64,000 bases of DNA from JBGAWK01 sp044227665 (GCA_044227665.1 JBGAWK010000004.1:1-64000); one strand, 5' to 3'; shown: positions 25,922 to 34,012, numbered from the stretch's first letter. Numbers and translations are program-made. The notes: generated from the letters alone by a model not told the origin.

Positions 25922-26236
25922 ATGCTAGAAAAAATAAAAAATATGTTAGGATTCAGCCCCAAGGAAGACCTTAAATCTTGGGTAGCTCAAGGAGCTATCA
26001 TCTTAGATGTACGCACAAAAGGTGAATTTCAGGGGGGGCATATCAAAAATGCCGTAAATATTCCATTGCAAGAACTTCCACAGCGACTTAGCAAGCTCAG
26101 CAAGGAAAAACCTATCATCACCTGCTGCGCTTCAGGTATGCGTAGTGCATCAGCGAAAAGTTTACTCCTTTCCAAAGGCTTCTCAAAAGTCTATAACGGT
26201 GGTGGCTGGGCATCTTTGCAAAGGGAATTGAATTAA
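25922..26236 (+). CDS. Rhodanese-like protein, second copy
   Basis: 104 residues: a short N-terminal helix (MLEKIKNMLGFSPKEDLKSW), then ILDVRTKGEFQGGHIKN, NIPLQELP and the active-site loop CCASGMRSA. Full rhodanese length, unlike the truncated-looking neighbour. The frame runs upstream into the previous gene from a TTG, but the ATG at 25922 gives the natural start 11 bases after the previous stop. Likely a cytoplasmic persulfide carrier that hands sulfur to or from partners in the cluster. Confidence 0.92.
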   Translation: MLEKIKNMLGFSPKEDLKSWVAQGAIILDVRTKGEFQGGHIKNAVNIPLQELPQRLSKLSKEKPIITCCASGMRSASAKSLLLSKGFSKVYNGGGWASLQRELN

Positions 26237-26240
26237 TAAT

Positions 26241-26248
26241 TATATTTG
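26241..26248 (+). promoter_or_regulatory. -7 box TATATTTG inside the rhodanese cluster
   Basis: Exact TAnnTTTG, with a possible -33 TTG at 26216-26218 (22-base spacer). The ATG of the next gene is only six bases after the G, so the message would be leaderless or nearly so. This suggests a second promoter within the cluster for the small membrane protein and the rhodanese-thioredoxin gene. Confidence 0.6.
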
Positions 26249-26254
26249 TATAAA

Positions 26255-26491
26255 ATGAAAGAAAGAATACTGAAAGGTTGGACACCCCTGCGTTGGCTAT
26301 ACCTTATTTTAGGCATTTTTATTGTCATTCAGTCAGCTTGGGCGCAAGAATGGGTGGGCGTACTATTTGGCAGTTATTTTGCCGCTATGGGACTTTTTGC
26401 CTTTGGCTGTGCTGCTGGACAGTGTAGTATTCCTATGGGAAATCATAAAATTAATAAAGAAAAAGATATTCAATACACAGAAATACAATAA
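26255..26491 (+). CDS. Small two-helix membrane protein (YgaP/DUF2892-like)
   Basis: 78 residues, two hydrophobic segments (LYLILGIFIVIQSAWA and WVGVLFGSYFAAMGLFAFGC) and a closing CAAGQCSIP thiol loop. This resembles the C-terminal membrane part of YgaP-type rhodaneses, here as a separate protein next to soluble rhodaneses. The loop pattern Cys-x4-Cys echoes the protein at 25456. The start at 26255 is used because the upstream TTG lies in the promoter box. Function unknown; a membrane anchor for the rhodaneses is one option. Confidence 0.82.
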   Translation: MKERILKGWTPLRWLYLILGIFIVIQSAWAQEWVGVLFGSYFAAMGLFAFGCAAGQCSIPMGNHKINKEKDIQYTEIQ

Positions 26492-26494
26492 CTT

Positions 26495-27211
26495 ATGAGA
26501 AATAATATTTTTATAGCATATACAGTCTTGGCAATTTTCCTTTTAGGCTGCAACAATGGAAACTCACAATCTGGTGGCAATATCAGTGTGGCAGATTTTA
26601 ATAAAAAATTGCAAGAACATCCCGAAATTACCCTTATTGATGTGCGCACTCCCGGAGAATATGAAAAGGGGCATCTTGCCAATGCCATAAACATAGACTG
26701 GAATGCTACTGATTTCTCCGAAAAAATAACTGCTTATGACAAAGAAAAGCCTATCATGCTCTATTGCTTGAGTGGCGGCAGAAGTGGAAGTGCCATGACA
26801 AAACTCAAAGAAATGGGCTACAAAGAAGTATATAATATGGATGGTGGCATCATGAAGTGGAGAGCTGCTAATATGCCGGAAGTAACGGCAAATACTGCGG
26901 CTGCTTCCCAAAGCATGACCTTACTGCAATTTCAAGATGCCTTGAAAACCGACAAAAAAGTATTGGTGGATTACTATGCAGACTGGTGTGCCCCCTGCAA
27001 GAAGATGAAGCCCTATTTGGAAGAGATTAGCAAAGAAATGGCAGACAAAATAGTGGTATTGCGTATCAACGCAGATGAAAACCCTGAGCTGTGTAAGGCT
27101 ATGAAGGTAGAAGCACTCCCTGTATTGCAAATCTATCAGAATGGCAACAAGACTTGGGAAAACCTAGGTTTTTTACCTAAAGAGAAAGTCATAGAGGCTT
27201 TGAGTAAATAA
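26495..27211 (+). CDS. Lipoprotein fusing rhodanese and thioredoxin domains
   Basis: The 238-residue product has a lipoprotein signal (AIFLLGC, lipidated Cys19), a rhodanese domain at about 30-125 (LIDVRTPGEYEKGHLANAIN; active-site loop YCLSGGRSG), then a thioredoxin domain at about 132-238 with the redox motif ADWCAPCKKMKP. It sits in the periplasm or at the outer membrane. The fusion suggests a persulfide on the rhodanese Cys is reduced by the attached WCAPC pair. Start is three bases after the previous stop. It is the last gene of the cluster, followed by a 120-bp gap to copA. Confidence 0.93.
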   Translation: MRNNIFIAYTVLAIFLLGCNNGNSQSGGNISVADFNKKLQEHPEITLIDVRTPGEYEKGHLANAINIDWNATDFSEKITAYDKEKPIMLYCLSGGRSGSAMTKLKEMGYKEVYNMDGGIMKWRAANMPEVTANTAAASQSMTLLQFQDALKTDKKVLVDYYADWCAPCKKMKPYLEEISKEMADKIVVLRINADENPELCKAMKVEALPVLQIYQNGNKTWENLGFLPKEKVIEALSK

Positions 27212-27292
27212 TTTGTTTGCTTAAAAATTCAATGTTTTATTTTCAGTTATTGAAACACAAATCAATTTCAACTATTTTCATTAATGAACTTC

Positions 27293-27327
27293 GTCTATGG
27301 TAATTTTGTTTTATTCATTACCTAGAC
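27293..27327 (+). promoter_or_regulatory. Imperfect inverted repeat directly before copA
   Basis: GTCTA-T-GGTAAT and ATTACC-TAGAC face each other across 12 bases; eleven of the pairs match with one bulged T. The repeat ends five bases before the copA ATG, so a bound regulator would block transcription or translation initiation. No regulator gene is adjacent. A copper-responsive operator is a guess from position. Confidence 0.45.
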
Positions 27328-27331
27328 AAAA

Positions 27332-29524
27332 ATGCTTACATCACCTATCACTACACAAATATTTTCGGTGAGACGCATGAGTTGCGCTTCCTGTGCGACA
27401 CGTGTAGAGCATGTCTTATCTCGACTAGACGGGGTGGAGGAAGCTGTAGTCAATTTTGCAGCGGCAACCGTCAAGGTACGCTATAATCCTAAGCTCGTAC
27501 AGCCTTCCGTATTGAAAGAAGCCTTAGACAAGCAATCCTATATCCTAGACATACAAGACGACAAAGACTTGCTGAAGGCAAAGACTTTGAAGCAACTTAG
27601 AAGATATTGTCTTTTGGCTATTCTTCTGTCCATTCCCATCATGGTATTGGGTATGGCTGCTATGCATGTACGTTACGTAGCTTTTCTCCTTGCCCTGCTC
27701 AGTACACCCATAGTGTTTTTTATAGGCAGAGACTTTCATCAGAGTGCTTGGAGGCAGTTGAAATCTCGGCATCTGGGTATGGATGCTCTTGTATCGCTAA
27801 GTACACTTATAGCCTATACTTATAGTCTTATCCATACTTTTTTTCCAAAATATTGGACTTCTAAAGGCATAGAAACTCATCTGTACTACGAAGCTGCTAC
27901 TATGATTATCACCTTCGTCATTATAGGCAGATATTTAGAAGAAAAAGCAAAAAAACGCACTACCGCAGCCCTACAAAATTTAATAGGACTTCAGGTATCT
28001 AATGCTACACTCGTGGACTACAATGGGGAACAGATAGAAGTTGCTATAGACAAAATCATGAAATACGATACCCTCTTGGTGAGGCCTGGAGAAAAAATAG
28101 CCGTTGACGGCAAAATCATTGAGGGTACTACCTATATAGATGAAAGTATGCTTAGTGGAGAATCTTTACCCTTGTATAAACAAGTGGGCGACAAAGTCTT
28201 CGCCGGCACCATCAACCAGAAGGGCAGCATAAAGTTTCAGGCTTTAGAAGTGGGCGACAATACGGTATTAGCACATATCATCAAGAAGGTAGAAGAGGCT
28301 CAGGGCAGCAAAGCCCCCATACAGCGACTTACTGACCGTATAGCCTCTGTTTTCATACCTATAATCATGGTGGTAGCCTTTACTACCTTTGCTCTTTGGA
28401 ATATTTTTGGCGGAGCAGATGGCTTCTACCTCGGACTATCCTGTAGTATTGCAGTGCTAGTGATAGCCTGTCCCTGTGCCTTGGGTTTGGCTACGCCCAC
28501 TGCAATTAGCGTAGGTATGGGCAGAGCCGCAGAAAAAGGCATCTTATTTAAGGATGCCGAAAGCATGGAACACCTGAGAAAAACTGACACTATAGTCCTA
28601 GACAAGACAGGGACACTTACCAAGGGAACACCACAAGTGAAAGAGTTCTTACAAATAGAGAAAAGCGATATTGCCATGGCAGTATTCAAGAGTTTGGAAC
28701 AGAAGTCTGAACATCCCTTAGCCCAAGCTGTTGTTATTTATCTCCAAGATATTCCTTCAGTAAAAATTAAAGATTACCATACCCATACCGGACAAGGCGT
28801 AACAGGAGTACACTTGCAGACACACTATGCTATCGGTACGATGGCATTTATTAAAGATAGAGGCATCCACATCCCTTCACACGTAGAAAAACAGCTATAC
28901 ACTTGGGAACAACAAGCTCTCACAGTTATCGCTTTTGCAGATGACAAACAATTACTAGCATTGGCAGCCTTACAGGACACCCTTAGGGAAGATGCCGTAG
29001 CTACACTCCAAACTTTGAAAATAAAAAACATTAGGGTCGCCCTTCTTTCAGGAGATAGTGAGGCTGCTGTAGCTGCTATGGCTAAACAGATAGGCATATT
29101 AGATTACCGTTCCCGAATGTTGCCACAAGACAAAGCCTCATACATTGCGGAATTACAACAAAAAGGATATAAAGTACTCATGGTAGGTGACGGTATCAAT
29201 GACAGCCCTGCCTTAGCTCAAGCAGATGTGAGCATGGCTATGGGCAGTGGCACAGACATAGCCATGGAAGTTGCCAATATTACTTTGCTTCATGGTGACT
29301 TACAGAAAATACCTATTGCAATACAGCTATCTCACGATATACAAAAGGTTATTTATCAAAATCTACTATGGGCATTCCTTTACAATGCAGTTAGCATACC
29401 CATAGCTGCCGGCATTCTGTATCCTAGCTTTGGAATTTCATTACATCCTATGTTGGCAGCCGCCGCTATGTCCCTGAGTAGTGTATCCGTAATAACCAAT
29501 AGTCTGAGACTACGTAAGAGGTGA
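27332..29524 (+). CDS. copA: Copper-exporting P1B-type ATPase
   Basis: The 730-residue metal pump has one N-terminal HMA domain with the MSCASC metal site (Cys18, Cys21), six to eight membrane segments, the transmembrane CPC motif (ACPCALG, Cys380 and Cys382) that defines Cu+ transport, the phosphorylation site DKTGTL (Asp424), the SEHPLAQAV His-Pro motif, and GDGINDSPALAQAD near residue 620. The closing membrane segments contain YNAVSIPIAAG and AAAMSLSSVSVITNSLRL, typical of Cu+ pumps. It exports Cu+ from the cytoplasm using ATP. Lies just after the rhodanese/thioredoxin cluster; thiol chemistry and copper detoxification are plausibly linked. Confidence 0.96.
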   Translation: MLTSPITTQIFSVRRMSCASCATRVEHVLSRLDGVEEAVVNFAAATVKVRYNPKLVQPSVLKEALDKQSYILDIQDDKDLLKAKTLKQLRRYCLLAILLSIPIMVLGMAAMHVRYVAFLLALLSTPIVFFIGRDFHQSAWRQLKSRHLGMDALVSLSTLIAYTYSLIHTFFPKYWTSKGIETHLYYEAATMIITFVIIGRYLEEKAKKRTTAALQNLIGLQVSNATLVDYNGEQIEVAIDKIMKYDTLLVRPGEKIAVDGKIIEGTTYIDESMLSGESLPLYKQVGDKVFAGTINQKGSIKFQALEVGDNTVLAHIIKKVEEAQGSKAPIQRLTDRIASVFIPIIMVVAFTTFALWNIFGGADGFYLGLSCSIAVLVIACPCALGLATPTAISVGMGRAAEKGILFKDAESMEHLRKTDTIVLDKTGTLTKGTPQVKEFLQIEKSDIAMAVFKSLEQKSEHPLAQAVVIYLQDIPSVKIKDYHTHTGQGVTGVHLQTHYAIGTMAFIKDRGIHIPSHVEKQLYTWEQQALTVIAFADDKQLLALAALQDTLREDAVATLQTLKIKNIRVALLSGDSEAAVAAMAKQIGILDYRSRMLPQDKASYIAELQQKGYKVLMVGDGINDSPALAQADVSMAMGSGTDIAMEVANITLLHGDLQKIPIAIQLSHDIQKVIYQNLLWAFLYNAVSIPIAAGILYPSFGISLHPMLAAAAMSLSSVSVITNSLRLRKR

Positions 29525-29533
29525 TAGCCTTTC

Positions 29534-30040
29534 CTATCCTTGGATAAGGCTTTGATACCATATCTTCTCCTTATGCGCTGACTGCCAAAGCATAATTTGT
29601 GCAGGTGTAAGTATTGTTTTTACTTGTGCTTCTACGTCATTTTGAATATTTATTACAGCAAAATAATATCCCTGCAACTGCTCTTTATAATTTTCACGAA
29701 TAGCTTTTAGTTGCAACTGTTGCTGCGTTTGAGGCAAGTGCATATCTTTAATACTGTCTATTTGTGTGTGTTGCTGTATAAGCACAGAAGTATATGGGAC
29801 TTCTTCCATTCTGACTTTCTCTATCATCTGACTAAAAATGGGTAAGAGCTGAGATTGCTGCTGTGGGCTAAGTGTCAAAGGCTTTCCTTGTACCTCCACG
29901 ATGACATGAGCCAAAGTTTCAGGCGACAGCAATTGTATCAAATGCTCACCATAAGGCTTGGCATAGCTATTCATAATTAACAACATGCCCAAAAGAATTA
30001 GATTCATTTTTTTCATAAAATTTAGATTCATTTTTTTCAT
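29534..30040 (-). CDS. Small secreted protein, possibly Spy/CpxP-like
   Basis: The product has a signal peptide ending NSYA (MNLILLGMLLIMNSYA) and a helical, Gln-rich mature part of about 140 residues. LTLSPQQQSQLLPIFSQMIEKV and KTILTPAQIMLWQSAHKEK resemble the LTPEQ-like helices of periplasmic metal/stress-sensing proteins of the Spy/CpxP kind. That resemblance is weak. Gene order (tail-to-tail with copA) would fit a metal-stress role. The N-terminus MKKMNLNF is directly repeated as MKKMNL; the second Met at 30016 is the likelier start. Confidence 0.65.
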   Translation of the reverse strand: MKKMNLNFMKKMNLILLGMLLIMNSYAKPYGEHLIQLLSPETLAHVIVEVQGKPLTLSPQQQSQLLPIFSQMIEKVRMEEVPYTSVLIQQHTQIDSIKDMHLPQTQQQLQLKAIRENYKEQLQGYYFAVINIQNDVEAQVKTILTPAQIMLWQSAHKEKIWYQSLIQG

Positions 30041-30045
30041 AAAAT
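29998..30045. repeat. 24-bp tandem duplication covering a start codon
   Basis: A 24-base unit beginning TTAGATTCATTTTTTTCATA occurs twice, back to back, at 29998-30021 and 30022-30045. It duplicates the start codon and first residues of the secreted-protein gene, leaving two possible ATG codons 24 bases apart. The poly-T run suggests slippage. Confidence 0.85.
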
Positions 30046-30227
30046 ATTTTTACTCCTTAGACTTAAATAAACGAAAAGGTTTAATGTATATTATTTTCCT
30101 ACTTTAAAGATTAGAGGACCTAGAACCAATACTTCCTACGCATAGAACATCGGGAAGTTTCACATAGAGAATCTTGCAGTTTTCGCTTCTTCTCATTGGC
30201 ACATAATTTCAATGCTACATTCGCACA

Positions 30228-30258
30228 TTGTCTCAAGTAAAAATTATTCTTACCTTTG
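30228..30258 (+). promoter_or_regulatory. Full -33/-7 promoter of ald, near-leaderless
   Basis: TTG (30228-30230), 20-base spacer, TACCTTTG (30251-30258). The ald ATG is four bases after the box, so transcription would start at or just inside the first codon. Confidence 0.72.
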
Positions 30259-30262
30259 AAAC

Positions 30263-31474
30263 ATGCAGGAATCGCTTACCAAGCTCAAAAAAGAGTATGC
30301 TTTGATGCCTAAGGAAGCAGTAGCAGAAATTCAGGATGCACGCAAATCTCTATTTATAGGTATCCCTAAAAATATTAATCCCGACGAACGTAGGATTTCG
30401 CTCACCCCTAATTCCGTGGCCACATTGGTAAGTCAGGGTCACAGAGTACTTATAGAACAAGATGCCGGTGCTGATGCCAATTTTGATAATGAATCTTATC
30501 TGAACGCAGGCGCAGAATTGTGTAGCGACAAGGCCTCGGTATATAGGGCCAATATCATCCTGAAAAGTGCCCCACTGATGGGCGAAGAATATGCGCAAAT
30601 ACATCCCCATCAGGTACTTATAGTGCCCCTACACCTGCCTACGCTATCAAAATCCGGGCTAAAAATCCTCATGGAGAAAAAAGTTACGGCACTAGCTTGG
30701 GAGTATATCAAAAACGAGTACCACTACTACCCTATCATGCATAGCATGAGCGAGATTGCTGGTGCTTATACCATCGTATTGTCTGCCAAGTATATGAGCA
30801 ATGAATATGGCAAGGGCATACTCATGGGCGGTATTTCGGGGCAGCCGCCCAGTAAGATACTAATTATAGGTGCTGGAACCGTAGGCGAAAATGCTGCCCG
30901 TGCCGCTATGGGTCTTGGTGCTCAAGTGCAAGTGTTTGACGATAACATTTACAGGCTGAGCAGGATACAAAGCCGCTTAGGCACCAGAATATATACTTCT
31001 GTATTAGACGCTCTGAACTTAAAGAAAAATATAGTGCGCGCTGATGTCGTAATCGGAGCTTTAGCACCACAGAATGGCACATGCCCCAAGGTAGTATCCG
31101 AAGACATGGTAAGAGGCATGAAAAAGGGTGCTATACTCATAGATGTGTCTATAGACCACGGCGGCTGCATAGAAACTTCTCATCCTACCACTCACGAGCA
31201 TCCCATATTTGTAAAACATGGTATCATCCATTACGCCGTACCCAATATTTCTTCTGCCGTTTCGCGTACTGCCTCTTATGCCATCAGCAATATCCTTACA
31301 CCCATACTCAAGAATACTTCAAAAATGGGCGGCATAGAGCAAAGTATAAAACTCAACGAAGGATTATGTCACGGTACATACCTATACAAAGGCCACCTCA
31401 CCAAAGACTTTATAGCAGAAAAGTTTAATCTGAGGCATACAGACTTAAATTTGGTACTAGCCGCAGATTTCTAA
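30263..31474 (+). CDS. ald: Alanine dehydrogenase family protein
   Basis: The 403-residue enzyme is of the alanine dehydrogenase / transhydrogenase-alpha family and would interconvert alanine and pyruvate + ammonia with NAD(H). Visible elements are IGIPKNINPDERRISLTP (residues 32-49; substrate-binding Arg), the central MSEIAGAY, the NAD-binding ILIIGAGTVGENAARAA near 200, and GAILIDVSIDHGGCIETSHPT near 290. A 29-residue N-terminal extension precedes the usual start, as in Bacteroidota members. If the message starts inside the ATG, internal initiation deserves a check. The stop is followed without a gap by the HsdR-N domain gene. Confidence 0.92.
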   Translation: MQESLTKLKKEYALMPKEAVAEIQDARKSLFIGIPKNINPDERRISLTPNSVATLVSQGHRVLIEQDAGADANFDNESYLNAGAELCSDKASVYRANIILKSAPLMGEEYAQIHPHQVLIVPLHLPTLSKSGLKILMEKKVTALAWEYIKNEYHYYPIMHSMSEIAGAYTIVLSAKYMSNEYGKGILMGGISGQPPSKILIIGAGTVGENAARAAMGLGAQVQVFDDNIYRLSRIQSRLGTRIYTSVLDALNLKKNIVRADVVIGALAPQNGTCPKVVSEDMVRGMKKGAILIDVSIDHGGCIETSHPTTHEHPIFVKHGIIHYAVPNISSAVSRTASYAISNILTPILKNTSKMGGIEQSIKLNEGLCHGTYLYKGHLTKDFIAEKFNLRHTDLNLVLAADF

Positions 31475-31876
31475 ATGCATTTCGACAAGATTTTTGACCC
31501 TGTAAGAAAAAAATGGTTGGTGGCTACGCCAGAAGAACTTATCCGTCAGCATTGGATACAACATTTACATCTTGAAGGTGGCTATCCTTATTCTTTTTTA
31601 TCCATAGAAAAAAAAATCAATGTCAATAAACTGGAAAAACGCTACGATATTGTCGCCTACAATCACTTATCACAGCCCTATTTACTGATAGAATGTAAAT
31701 CCCAAAGTTCCAAAATTCATCAAAAATATTTTGAACAAGCAGCCATTTATAACATAGCAATAAAAGCCCCCTATTTAATGGTTACAAATGGCGTACAAAC
31801 CTTTATTGCACACATAGATTTTTCCTTAGGAAGTTATACCTTTATCCAAAATATTCCAAAATTTAAAGACGCATGA
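31475..31876 (+). CDS. Orphan HsdR N-terminal-like nuclease domain protein
   Basis: 133 residues matching the N-terminal nuclease-like domain of type I restriction R subunits: TPEELIRQHWIQHL, then RYDIVAYNHLSQPYLLIECKS, which gives the PD-(D/E)XK core Asp and ECK. Y-x-x-Q-A-x-x-Y-N (YFEQAAIYN) follows. There is no helicase, HsdM or HsdS nearby, so this is not a restriction system. A stand-alone copy of this domain next to ald and holA is common in Bacteroidota and is probably a housekeeping DNA-metabolism protein of unknown role. ATG directly follows the ald stop; its own stop overlaps the DUF2804 gene start (ATGA). Confidence 0.85.
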   Translation: MHFDKIFDPVRKKWLVATPEELIRQHWIQHLHLEGGYPYSFLSIEKKINVNKLEKRYDIVAYNHLSQPYLLIECKSQSSKIHQKYFEQAAIYNIAIKAPYLMVTNGVQTFIAHIDFSLGSYTFIQNIPKFKDA

Positions 31877-32844
31877 GAACCATCCTACCCAAAGAATCGT
31901 ATCTACTCAAACACGGCAAAGTTCTACCCTTCGGTGTTTATGATGACATCATTGCGCACCCACAGACCTCCTTTTGGGACAAGTCAGCATTATTTTCATT
32001 AAAGCGTTTCTCCGAACGCAAGGCGTGGATATTTTTTGGCGTATATAGCCAAGACCTTTTTGCAGGCATAGCTATCGTAGATGCTGGTTTCGTATCCACA
32101 GCATTTACCTACTTTTATGTTCCTTCGCGTTCCCTATTTATTGAAGATAAGACTACCCTTCCAGCAGGATTTAATATTGCTTTCGACCCTAATATGAATA
32201 GCCATTGGAAGCTGGGATCTTATGACATTTCTACGCTTAATAATGTCATGCATTTTGCTTATAAAGGTAAGTTCAACCTTGCCCTACATGCACAGCTCAC
32301 CGATAATGGTCTTAGCACAATAGCACCGTCACAAGGACGACCTTTCAATTTCACCTACAAAAACTTGCCGCTGCCCGTAACGCTCGACATTGACTATAAA
32401 GGAGAAAGATTCCACATTCAAGGTGACTATGGAGCCATAGACTTTACAAAAGGCTACCCTCCGAAGTCCACAAAGTGGAATTGGGCATCAGCCATAGGCA
32501 CTACTGCCTCTGGAAAATCTATGGCCTTCAACCTCGTGAAGCACTTCAACGGCGAACTGGAGAACGCTCTATGGTGGGGCGACCAGAGAATATTGCTAGG
32601 AAATACTGAGTTCCTAGTCCCCAAAAAATTAGATGAAGACCCTTGGCAAGTAAGTACTACTGACAGCATCATCCAATCCACCTTTACACCCAATGGCGCA
32701 AGGAGTGAAAATCTTAATATCATAGCCATGAAAAGTATCTTCACACAACCCTTCGGCACCTTCAAAGGAATTGTAAACATGAACGGCATCACTGAGGAAT
32801 TCTCTGCGTATGGCGTATGTGAAGACCATATTGCAGTATGGTAA
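31873..32844 (+). CDS. DUF2804 family protein
   Basis: A 323-residue soluble protein of unknown function. Recognised by the overall DUF2804 layout: an early LLKHGKVLPFGVYDD, then WIFFGVYSQDLFAGIAIVD, and the late TKWNWASAIGTTASGKSMAFN with ENALWWGDQRILLG, features also seen in lipocalin-like hydroxyneurosporene-synthase relatives. It looks beta-rich throughout. It overlaps the upstream HsdR-N gene by four bases and is followed eight bases later by holA, so it is translated from the same message, but I see no functional link. Confidence 0.83.
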   Translation: MRTILPKESYLLKHGKVLPFGVYDDIIAHPQTSFWDKSALFSLKRFSERKAWIFFGVYSQDLFAGIAIVDAGFVSTAFTYFYVPSRSLFIEDKTTLPAGFNIAFDPNMNSHWKLGSYDISTLNNVMHFAYKGKFNLALHAQLTDNGLSTIAPSQGRPFNFTYKNLPLPVTLDIDYKGERFHIQGDYGAIDFTKGYPPKSTKWNWASAIGTTASGKSMAFNLVKHFNGELENALWWGDQRILLGNTEFLVPKKLDEDPWQVSTTDSIIQSTFTPNGARSENLNIIAMKSIFTQPFGTFKGIVNMNGITEEFSAYGVCEDHIAVW

Positions 32845-32851
32845 CAGCTAC

Positions 32852-33844
32852 ATGAAATTTCAGGAAATCATACATACCCTAAAGCATAATAGCTATGCAC
32901 CCATATATTTTCTATGTGGAGAAGAAACCTATTTTATAGATATTATTGAAAGACATATAGAAGACCACGCCTTAGACCCTAGCACTCGCGACTTCAATTT
33001 ATCTATATTTTATGGCAAAGATGCAGAGCCTTCCGAAATTATAAATACCTGTATGCGTCTGCCAAACTTCGCCGAAAGGCAACTTGTAATCGTCCGAGAA
33101 GCACAGCAGTTGAAGTCTTTTGAGTTATTAGAAAAATATATTGACAGGCCTGTAAGCTCTACAATTTTGGTATTGAGCCACAAGTATAAAACACCTGATA
33201 AGAGAACAGCCTTCGGAAAAAATATACAGAAGAAATCCGTTTACTTTGAAGCAGAAAAGTTCAAAGATAGTGAGCTACCCTCTTGGATAATGGACACATG
33301 TAGGCAACTAAATATGAAAATTATTCCGGCACACGCCCTACTCATCAGCGAATACTTAGGCAATGACCTTTCGCGTATCTACAATGAGCTGCAAAAATTG
33401 CGACTGGTAGCCGAAAATGCCACTATTACAGAGCAGCAGATAGAGCAGCAGATAGGCATCTCCCGAGAATATAACTCTTTTGAGCTTACTAAAGCTTTTG
33501 AGACGGGCAACAGGGCAAAGGCTTTGTTGATAATAAATTATTTCAGTAAAAATCCTAAAGCCGGCCCCATACAGATGGTGCTGGCAACGTTGTATAACTA
33601 TTTCAGCAGGCTTTTTTGTGTAGAAAAGATGGCAGGAATGAATGATGGAGAAATAGCCTCTGCCGCAGGAATACCCCCTTTTGCGGTAAAAAATTATCGC
33701 AGCGCATTGAACATGTATGATGCAGCAAGGATACGCAATGCCCTACATCTAATAGCCCTATATGATAGAAAATCAAAAGGCATAGAGAGTGCCGCCGATG
33801 ATGCAGCACTGATGCAGGAGTTGGTATTTAAAATTATGCAATAA
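32852..33844 (+). CDS. holA: DNA polymerase III subunit delta
   Basis: The clamp-loader delta subunit opens the sliding clamp for DNA polymerase III. The protein of about 330 residues starts MKFQEIIHTLKHNSYAPIYFLCGEETYFIDII, the usual holA opening including the LCGEE segment (Walker A remnant), and continues with LPNFAERQLVIVREAQQL, then SEYLGNDLSRIYNELQKL near residue 165 and NSFELTKAFETGNRAKAL. The C-terminal collar domain ends near LQELVFKIM. An in-frame ATG at 32810 lies inside the preceding gene and is not used. It closes the ald operon; tRNA-His follows. Confidence 0.95.
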   Translation: MKFQEIIHTLKHNSYAPIYFLCGEETYFIDIIERHIEDHALDPSTRDFNLSIFYGKDAEPSEIINTCMRLPNFAERQLVIVREAQQLKSFELLEKYIDRPVSSTILVLSHKYKTPDKRTAFGKNIQKKSVYFEAEKFKDSELPSWIMDTCRQLNMKIIPAHALLISEYLGNDLSRIYNELQKLRLVAENATITEQQIEQQIGISREYNSFELTKAFETGNRAKALLIINYFSKNPKAGPIQMVLATLYNYFSRLFCVEKMAGMNDGEIASAAGIPPFAVKNYRSALNMYDAARIRNALHLIALYDRKSKGIESAADDAALMQELVFKIMQ

Positions 33845-33881
33845 TTTTAAACTAAGCTATTCCAAAGTCACAGATTTTTCC

Positions 33882-33889
33882 TACCTTTG
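33882..33889 (+). promoter_or_regulatory. -7 box TACCTTTG of tRNA-His
   Basis: Exact TAnnTTTG, 12 bases before the first base of the tRNA, leaving a very short 5' leader for RNase P to remove. No clear -33 TTG at standard distance. Confidence 0.65.
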
Positions 33890-33901
33890 CCTTCTCAAAA
33901 C

Positions 33902-33976
33902 GGAGTTGGTAGCTCAGTAGGTCAGAGCATCGGATTGTGGTTCCGAGGGTCGTGGGTTCGAGCCCCATCCTTCTCC
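33902..33976 (+). tRNA. tRNA-His (GTG anticodon)
   Basis: The cloverleaf can be drawn by hand: D stem GCTC/GAGC, anticodon stem TCGGA/TCCGA with loop TTGTGGT (anticodon GTG), T stem GTGGG/CCCAT with loop TTCGAGC. The extra G at position -1 (33902) pairs with C73 (33976), the identity pair of tRNA-His. CCA is not encoded (CTA follows). The acceptor stem GGAGTTGG against CCTTCTCC pairs except at 4:69 and 5:68, where both are T-T. Confidence 0.9.
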
Positions 33977-34012
33977 CTAGAATTGGCACAATACAATGCC
34001 AAAATATATTTC

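Noticed and set aside
31475..31876. Part of a type I restriction-modification system
   Set aside because: Only the HsdR N-terminal domain is present; no helicase, methylase or specificity genes lie within the window, and the context is housekeeping.
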